Shown here: piece by piece, positions 58,793 through 64,000 of the stretch | Layout: the number at the start of each line of letters is the position of its first letter | How positions within the stretch are numbered: the stretch's first letter is position 1 | Assembly (NCBI GenBank): GCA_016699635.1 | Contig: CP064983.1 | Span: 868,001-932,000, forward strand | Direction of reading: 5' to 3' | DNA length: 64,000 nucleotides | From: Bacteroidota bacterium | GTDB lineage: Bacteria; Bacteroidota; Bacteroidia; AKYH767-A; OLB10 | Program-made: the position numbers and the translations under genes | Notes under the pieces: generated by a model | Told to the model about the DNA's origin: nothing | The model's database searches: none | What the model saw: only the letters and a program-made list of their open reading frames with translations

Positions 58793-59887
58793 ATGCACGG
58801 CACACGTTTTACAGCCTTTATTCCTGAAAAAGAAAACACTCCATTTGATAAGCTACTCAGTATTTTCATGGAGTTGTTACCCTATACTGCCGGTGATGTT
58901 TCAGAAGCCTTATCATGGATGACAGAACTTGATAAACAATATAAACTAACTGACAAAAGTTATGGTATGGGTGATTTTATTAAAGATCTGAAAGAAAAAG
59001 GTTATATCAAGGATAATCCCGACAACGATAAATTCAGTCTGAGTTCAAAATCTGAAAGGACTATTCGTAAGCGTGCATTGGAAGAAATTTTCGGAAAGCT
59101 TAAAAAATCAAATACAGGAAATCATAAGACATCGTTTACCGGTCAGGGAGATGAATGGACTTCTGATTTACGTCCCTTTCAATTTGGCGATAATATTGAC
59201 AGCATCAACTTTACTCAATCACTGCAGAATGCACAAATTAATCATGGACCAGATGAATTCAACTTAACAGAAAATGATCTTGAAATTCAGGAAAAAGAAT
59301 TTAAAACCCAGCATTCAACAGTTTTGATGATTGACATATCGCACTCCATGATACTTTATGGAGAAGATAGGATAACACCCGCACGAAAGGTAGCTATGGC
59401 ATTGGCAGAACTTATCAGTATAAAATATCCTAAAGATACTTTAGACATTATTGCATTTGGTGATGATGCTTTTCCTATTGCCATAAAAGATTTGCCTTAT
59501 TTGCAGGTTGGTCCTTATCATACCAATACTACAGCAGGACTACAACTTGCCATGGAATTATTACGCAGAAAAAAAACACAGAACAAACAGATTTTTATGA
59601 TTACAGACGGCAAACCGACTTGTATAAAATCGGGTGCATCTTACTATAAAAATAGTTTTGGCCTTGACCAAAAGATAATTAACAGTGTTTTCTCGTTGGC
59701 ATCACAATGCCGCAAACAAAAAATTCCTATCACTACTTTTATGATAGCTACCGACCCTTATTTGCAGCAATTTGTAAGACAAATGACTGCAATAAATAAA
59801 GGCCGTGCATTCTACAGCAGCCTGAATGGATTGGGCGAATTTGTATTTGAAGATTATGTAAAAAACCGTAAAAAAAGAGTTCTATAA
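58793..59887 (+). CDS. VWA-domain protein, partner of the following AAA ATPase
   Basis: 364 residues. The N-terminal helical region (about 1-110) includes YKLTDKSYGMGDFIKDLKEKGY. The von Willebrand A domain follows, with the MIDAS motif DISHS at residues 181-185, a Thr in HTNTTAGLQLAMELL and an Asp in MITDGKP, so metal binding looks intact. VWA/MoxR pairs act like the chelatase I/D subunits, using AAA-driven remodelling to activate a metal enzyme or complex. The target is not known. It starts 3 bp before the AAA gene. Confidence 0.85.
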   Translation: MHGTRFTAFIPEKENTPFDKLLSIFMELLPYTAGDVSEALSWMTELDKQYKLTDKSYGMGDFIKDLKEKGYIKDNPDNDKFSLSSKSERTIRKRALEEIFGKLKKSNTGNHKTSFTGQGDEWTSDLRPFQFGDNIDSINFTQSLQNAQINHGPDEFNLTENDLEIQEKEFKTQHSTVLMIDISHSMILYGEDRITPARKVAMALAELISIKYPKDTLDIIAFGDDAFPIAIKDLPYLQVGPYHTNTTAGLQLAMELLRRKKTQNKQIFMITDGKPTCIKSGASYYKNSFGLDQKIINSVFSLASQCRKQKIPITTFMIATDPYLQQFVRQMTAINKGRAFYSSLNGLGEFVFEDYVKNRKKRVL

Positions 59888-59890
59888 CCA

Positions 59891-61372
59891 ATGAAGATTA
59901 AAAATATAACAACACTTGGCGATTTGAAAAAAAACGGATACAAGTCCAGGTCTATTAAAGAAGAAATGCGAGAAAACCTGATTCGTAAACTCAAATCAGG
60001 GGAAAAATTATTTGAAGAAATACAAGGCTATGAAGATACAGTAATTCCACAACTGCAAACTGCTGTCTTATCTAAACATAACATCATTCTTTTAGGACTA
60101 CGCGGTCAGGCAAAGACAAAAATTGCACGACTGATGACACAACTGTTGGATGAATACATGCCTATAGTAAGTGGTTCTGAATTAAATGACGATCCTCTGA
60201 ATCCGCTTTCGCGATATGCTATTAATATTATTGAAGATGAGGGCGACACCACACCCATAACATGGATACATAGAAACGACCGTTACACTGAAAAATTAGC
60301 TACTCCAGATGTTTCTGTAGCTGACCTGATTGGTGACATTGATCCTATTAAAGCTGCTGCACAAAAGTTAAACTATTCTGACGAGCGCGTTATTCATTAT
60401 GGTTTAGTTGCCCGAAGCAACAGAAACATTTTTGTTATCAATGAACTTCCGGATTTACAACCCCGAATACAAGTTGCATTGTTCAACATTCTGCAGGAAG
60501 GCGATATACAGATTCGCGGTTTCAAACTGCGTCTGCCTTTAGACATTCAATTTGTGTTTACTGCCAATCCCGAAGATTATACCAACAGAGGTTCAATCAT
60601 CACACCCTTAAAAGACCGTATAGGCAGCCAGATACTTACACACTATCCAAAGAATATTGAAATAGCAGGAGCTATTACCTTGCAGGAATCAAAAATTGAA
60701 AAATCTCAATCTGAAAATATTTTTATTGCTCCTTTACTACATCAACTCATTGAGCAAACTGCCATGGAAGCCCGCCAAAGCGAGTTGGTTGATCAGAAAA
60801 GTGGTGTGAGTGCACGACTGACCATTTCTGCACTTGAAAATTTGTACAGCACATGCGAACAAAGGATGTTATTAAATCATGAGAACAAAAGCAATGGACG
60901 CATAAGCGATTTGCAAGGCATAATACCATCTATCACCGGGCGTGTGGAATTGGTCTATGAAGGTGAAGCCGAAGGCATTCAATCAGTAGCATTAACTTTG
61001 ATGGATAAGGCTATCAGAAAAGTTTTTGCAGAAACATTTACTGATCCCGAAAAATTAAAAAAATCAAAAAATACCAATCCATATTCAGAAATTATAAATT
61101 GGTTTGAACAAGGAAATACATTGAGTCTTTTACATCTCGATACAACAGCACAATACATTAAAAAGCTCGATGAAGTTCATGGACTTAAAAAAACAGTGAA
61201 ACAATTTCTGAAAAACATAAATGAAAACGAAGTTCATCTATGGATGGAATTTCTATTGTATGGACTTGCTGCCTTTTCTCAGATCAGCAAAACTGCTTTG
61301 GAAAGAAACACAGAGTTTAAAGATTTAATGCGAACAGTATTCAATTTTAAATCTATGGATGATGAAGTTTAA
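59891..61372 (+). CDS. MoxR/ChlI-like AAA+ ATPase
   Basis: 493 residues. The Walker A is GLRGQAKTK (residues 69-77), in which Ala replaces the last Gly of GxxGxGK, as seen in this branch; Walker B is IFVINELPDLQP (hhhNE, not DE), and VFTANPEDYTNRGSIITPLKDRIGSQI contains sensor and arginine-finger-like residues typical of MoxR/magnesium chelatase I proteins. The C-terminal helical domain of about 200 residues ends in an acidic tail. It forms a two-gene operon with the VWA protein. Intact frame. Confidence 0.85.
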   Translation: MKIKNITTLGDLKKNGYKSRSIKEEMRENLIRKLKSGEKLFEEIQGYEDTVIPQLQTAVLSKHNIILLGLRGQAKTKIARLMTQLLDEYMPIVSGSELNDDPLNPLSRYAINIIEDEGDTTPITWIHRNDRYTEKLATPDVSVADLIGDIDPIKAAAQKLNYSDERVIHYGLVARSNRNIFVINELPDLQPRIQVALFNILQEGDIQIRGFKLRLPLDIQFVFTANPEDYTNRGSIITPLKDRIGSQILTHYPKNIEIAGAITLQESKIEKSQSENIFIAPLLHQLIEQTAMEARQSELVDQKSGVSARLTISALENLYSTCEQRMLLNHENKSNGRISDLQGIIPSITGRVELVYEGEAEGIQSVALTLMDKAIRKVFAETFTDPEKLKKSKNTNPYSEIINWFEQGNTLSLLHLDTTAQYIKKLDEVHGLKKTVKQFLKNINENEVHLWMEFLLYGLAAFSQISKTALERNTEFKDLMRTVFNFKSMDDEV

Positions 61373-61378
61373 ACTTTA

Positions 61379-61798
61379 TTACATCAATCCGATGAAATAA
61401 TCATTCAACGGGTCAAGTACAAAATTGATCCATCCATGTCTGTGTTTATCTGTATCGTCATTACTTGGAAACAAACTGTGATGAATATACACTCTTGTAC
61501 CGGCAGCATCGGGCTTCAACTCAATTTCCACTAAGCTTGGTTTGGTCTTTTTATCCCATGTATTGGGTTTCCAGGTATAGCTGAATGATTCATTGTTAAT
61601 AAACGTAATAACTTCGCCCTTAACCCAACCGTCAAACAATTCAACATTACCTCCTTTTTTCAATTCAAAAACAAAACTTCCTTCTATCCATTTTTTCATC
61701 ACATCAGGATTTGTCAATGCATTAAACACCGCTTCCGGTTTTGCATAAACCACATAATTCATTTCAATTGAAAATTTACTTTCACTCATAACCATCAA
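61379..61798 (-). CDS. SRPBCC/AHSA1-like domain protein
   Basis: 139 residues of the START/Bet v1-like fold: MNYVVYAKPEAVFNALTNPDVMKKWIEG, GGNVELFDGWVKGEVITFINNESFSYTWKP and RVYIHHSLFPSNDD, the arrangement of activator-of-Hsp90-type proteins. The Met at 61789 (MSESKF) is an equally likely start. Such proteins bind hydrophobic ligands or act as small chaperones; the ligand is unknown. It is convergent with the VWA/AAA operon. Confidence 0.83.
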   Translation of the reverse strand: MMVMSESKFSIEMNYVVYAKPEAVFNALTNPDVMKKWIEGSFVFELKKGGNVELFDGWVKGEVITFINNESFSYTWKPNTWDKKTKPSLVEIELKPDAAGTRVYIHHSLFPSNDDTDKHRHGWINFVLDPLNDYFIGLM

Positions 61799-61805
61799 AA
61801 AGAAA

Positions 61806-61835
61806 AGCCTGAAACCAAATTCAGCTTCAGGCTTA
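61806..61835 (-). terminator. Terminator downstream of the M43 protease gene
   Basis: AAGCCTGAA and TTCAGGCTT form a perfect 9-bp stem around a 12-nt loop. It lies 18 bp after the protease stop and just upstream of the SRPBCC start. The minus strand reads into a T-containing tract, fitting termination. Confidence 0.7.
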
Positions 61836-61852
61836 ATTAATATTTACTTAAT

Positions 61853-63946
61853 TTATTCTACTACTAATTTTTTACTGATAATCTGACTTCCGGCAGCAAT
61901 ACGAACTGTATATACTCCCTTAGCCCAATTTGTGTTTACTTCATATTGATATTCTCCAGCATCTAAACGGTTTTCTGAAATTCGATGAACTTCTTTACCC
62001 AACATATCAGTTACTGTAATCAGTACTTTTTCAGGTTGCAGCAATTCAAAGTTTACACTTGACTTCTCTGAAGCAGGATTAGGAACAATAGTTACATCAC
62101 TTGCCGAAACAGCATAGTCGCTGATACCAACAACACCTGTAAGGTTAATGTCATCAATATAAATATTATTACCCTTATCGTGAGTATATTCAAACTTTAA
62201 AGAAACGTTTGGTTTAGTTGAATACTGTCCTGAAGTAAGACTTACTGTTTCCTGACGCCAGTCTGCTGCATTAGGAACAAAATCTGAAGTTACTGTTGAA
62301 CTTACTGTTGCCAATTGCGTTCCTGTTTTTGTTGTACGCAGGTTCCACAACTGACCGCAGTTGTTAGAAGCATAAACTTTTAACTGATCTGTACCGGAGC
62401 TGTTCTTTAGTGCATAAGCTAGCCAAAAAGTAAATTGTGTTTGTGTAGTGTTTGTTAAATTAAAACCTGGTGTAATAAATACATCCTTGGTACCCGCAAC
62501 ATTGCCACTGAAATTATTTATTCTAACAGAATTAAATCCTGAATGTGCAGCGGTAGAATTCAGTTCCCATGCATTGCCATTTTCATTATCAACAATCCAA
62601 TCTACAGAAGGGAATAACACATTTTCAAAACCCTCTGAATATGGAACAAAGTTAGAAACCTGCTGCGGTCTTACAACAACGCTTTCAATACCTGTATAAG
62701 TATCAAAACCTGCAGAAGTAGTAACAGTTAATGTTACATCGTAAATACCAGCAGTATTATAAATGATACCTGTTGGATTTTTATCTGTTGAGGTTGATGG
62801 AGTACCACCGTTAAAAGTCCACAGATAAGTTGTGCCCACTGTATCTGTATTTAAACTTGCATCACTAAAGCTAACAGTTCCGCCTTCGCAAATTACTTTT
62901 TGTACGGGTGAAAAACTTGCTGTAGGAGCACAAACATACGTACCTCCATCGGTTCCCGTATTAGTTAAATTGGTTGCAGTATGAACCTGATTACGCAAGC
63001 CTGCACCTGAATTTAATGCAGCCCACATACGCGCTTTCTGTCCTAAAGTAAACATGTAATAGCAATAGCTATAGTCCATGTAGTTTTGATAGTTTTCTAT
63101 AACACCCGGGTTACACACATCTGCATTTGAAGCGGATGGACATGTAGTATAACCTTTAGTTACCGGAGTATCTGTTACGTTATCATCACCGCAAGCTACA
63201 CCGGGTTGATTGGTTCCACCCCATGTATGATTCAGATTTAACCAATGACCAATTTCATGCGTAAGTGTATATTGACCTGTTGAACTACCAGTCCCTATGC
63301 TACCAACGTAGTTATGCAATGCAATGATTCCATCTTTACCGGGAGGCGCTGTACCGGGTTTGTATGCATAAGCTGCCGCTTGTGCATGCGATGAACCGAA
63401 GTTAGAAATAGTCCAGATATTTAAATATTTATTGTAAGGCCATGGATTCAACTTTGATTGATCACCGGCATCATAAGTTAACAACGATTGTTGTCTGTCA
63501 ATACCATTAGTACAATTTCCATTAGGATCTTTATGTGCAAGACGGAATTCAATCTGAACATCGGCATTCAATGCTTTAAAATCAGGGATGATGTTTGCTG
63601 TATCTGTTCGCTGTCCGTTATAATCGCGGTTCAAAACTCTGATTGCATCATAAACCTGCGCGTCTGAAATATTCTCAGGACCCCAATTATGAATGACATG
63701 AAATACCACAGGGATAACATACACAGCAGTGCCAGTACTTCTGAAATAGCTTGGTTGAAAGTTTTGTACGTACTGTTGCGTAAACGCTTCTAACTGATTT
63801 TGTGCAGCACGGGCAGCAGCACTATTCTGCAGTGCAGCATTAGTAACTTCATCAGTAGCACACCAATGTGTGTTCTGTGCATTGACTGTAATGGTTGCAA
63901 TCATGGCCATCATCAGTAATAAAAAATTAGTAGATTTTTTTAGCAT
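61853..63946 (-). CDS. Secreted pappalysin-family (M43) metalloprotease with PKD domain, T9SS type A
   Basis: 697 residues. Signal peptide MLKKSTNFLLLMMAMIATITVNA; propeptide-like helix; M43 zinc motif HEIGHWLNLNH at residues 230-240 (HExxHxxxxxH) and a Met-turn in YMDYSYCYYMF. Then a PKD domain (TASFSPVQKVICEGGTVSFSDAS..YLWTFNGG), a choice-of-anchor J-like jelly roll (PYSEGFENVLFPSVDW to NIYIDDINLTG), and the sorting domain (VTIVPNPASEKSSVNFEL). Resembles cytophagalysin-type enzymes that degrade extracellular protein. Frame intact. Confidence 0.92.
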   Translation of the reverse strand: MLKKSTNFLLLMMAMIATITVNAQNTHWCATDEVTNAALQNSAAARAAQNQLEAFTQQYVQNFQPSYFRSTGTAVYVIPVVFHVIHNWGPENISDAQVYDAIRVLNRDYNGQRTDTANIIPDFKALNADVQIEFRLAHKDPNGNCTNGIDRQQSLLTYDAGDQSKLNPWPYNKYLNIWTISNFGSSHAQAAAYAYKPGTAPPGKDGIIALHNYVGSIGTGSSTGQYTLTHEIGHWLNLNHTWGGTNQPGVACGDDNVTDTPVTKGYTTCPSASNADVCNPGVIENYQNYMDYSYCYYMFTLGQKARMWAALNSGAGLRNQVHTATNLTNTGTDGGTYVCAPTASFSPVQKVICEGGTVSFSDASLNTDTVGTTYLWTFNGGTPSTSTDKNPTGIIYNTAGIYDVTLTVTTSAGFDTYTGIESVVVRPQQVSNFVPYSEGFENVLFPSVDWIVDNENGNAWELNSTAAHSGFNSVRINNFSGNVAGTKDVFITPGFNLTNTTQTQFTFWLAYALKNSSGTDQLKVYASNNCGQLWNLRTTKTGTQLATVSSTVTSDFVPNAADWRQETVSLTSGQYSTKPNVSLKFEYTHDKGNNIYIDDINLTGVVGISDYAVSASDVTIVPNPASEKSSVNFELLQPEKVLITVTDMLGKEVHRISENRLDAGEYQYEVNTNWAKGVYTVRIAAGSQIISKKLVVE

Positions 63947-63970
63947 TGTTTTAATTTATTTATAATGAAT

Positions 63971-63978
63971 CAAAAGTA
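63971..63978 (-). promoter_or_regulatory. -7 element upstream of the M43 gene
   Basis: On the minus strand TACTTTTG matches TAnnTTTG, 24 bp before the start. The -33 position falls near the window end and no TTTG is seen there. Confidence 0.4.
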
Positions 63979-64000
63979 ATAAAATCGTGTGTTTTGAGCA

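Overview
The window looks like a chromosomal piece of a member of the Bacteroidota (Cytophagales/Chitinophagales/Sphingobacteriales-like), probably an uncultured lineage. Evidence: many exported proteins end in type IX secretion (T9SS) sorting domains, one ends in a gliding-motility-type (type B) domain, porT follows ubiE, promoters fit TTG/TTTG-N18-22-TAnnTTTG, genes lack strong Shine-Dalgarno sites, and the DNA is AT-rich. Menaquinone is apparently made by the futalosine route (mqnC) and finished by UbiE/MenG.

Layout. 0-8 kb: a frameshifted alpha-2-macroglobulin lipoprotein (thioester CLEQ kept), pdhB, a Fic protein with a tail-to-tail VbhA-like antitoxin, and fbp. 8-16 kb: an accessory stretch with two T9SS-secreted proteins, an exported CHAT (caspase-like) protein, serA, a gamma-glutamylcyclotransferase-like gene and a small secreted protein. 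16-24.5 kb: a damaged ABC ATPase, an ABC permease/M1 aminopeptidase fusion, a dual-ATPase peptide-type ABC protein, a GNAT, a rhomboid, methylmalonyl-CoA epimerase and a HAD phosphatase. 24.5-31.8 kb: a CAT-anticodon tRNA, kup, hflX, a membrane/cytochrome c fusion, tRNA-Ser(GGA), ansA-tatD and a GT9 glycosyltransferase. 31.8-44.8 kb: ftsX-DUF3098-uppP-truB, pyrH, deoC, purB, ribE, a T9SS type B protein, mqnC, pepA-pdxA. 45-49.2 kb: two T9SS type A secreted proteins. 49.5-56.3 kb: a likely operon rfaE1-ubiE-porT-FAD oxidoreductase-AI-2E transporter-scpB-DUF3108, read leftward. 56.3-64 kb: a DUF5723 outer-membrane protein, a SWIB protein with a histone-like tail preceded by an array of 17-bp repeats, a VWA/MoxR-AAA pair, an SRPBCC protein and a secreted M43 metalloprotease.

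A global feature is damage to reading frames: about 20 genes, including housekeeping purB, serA, scpB, pepA, pdxA and pdhB, carry single-base frameshifts or in-frame stops. Many are a missing base in a short homopolymer and all occur left of about 52.2 kb. Under-called homopolymers in a lightly polished long-read assembly explain most of them better than biology does; the ABC ATPase at 16.1-17.0 kb is the best candidate for real decay. Broken genes are therefore annotated over their reconstructed extent.

The most interesting leads are the convergent, 3'-overlapping Fic/antitoxin pair, the exported CHAT protein, and the 17-bp repeat array before the histone-tailed SWIB gene. No CRISPR array, insertion sequence or prophage was recognised.
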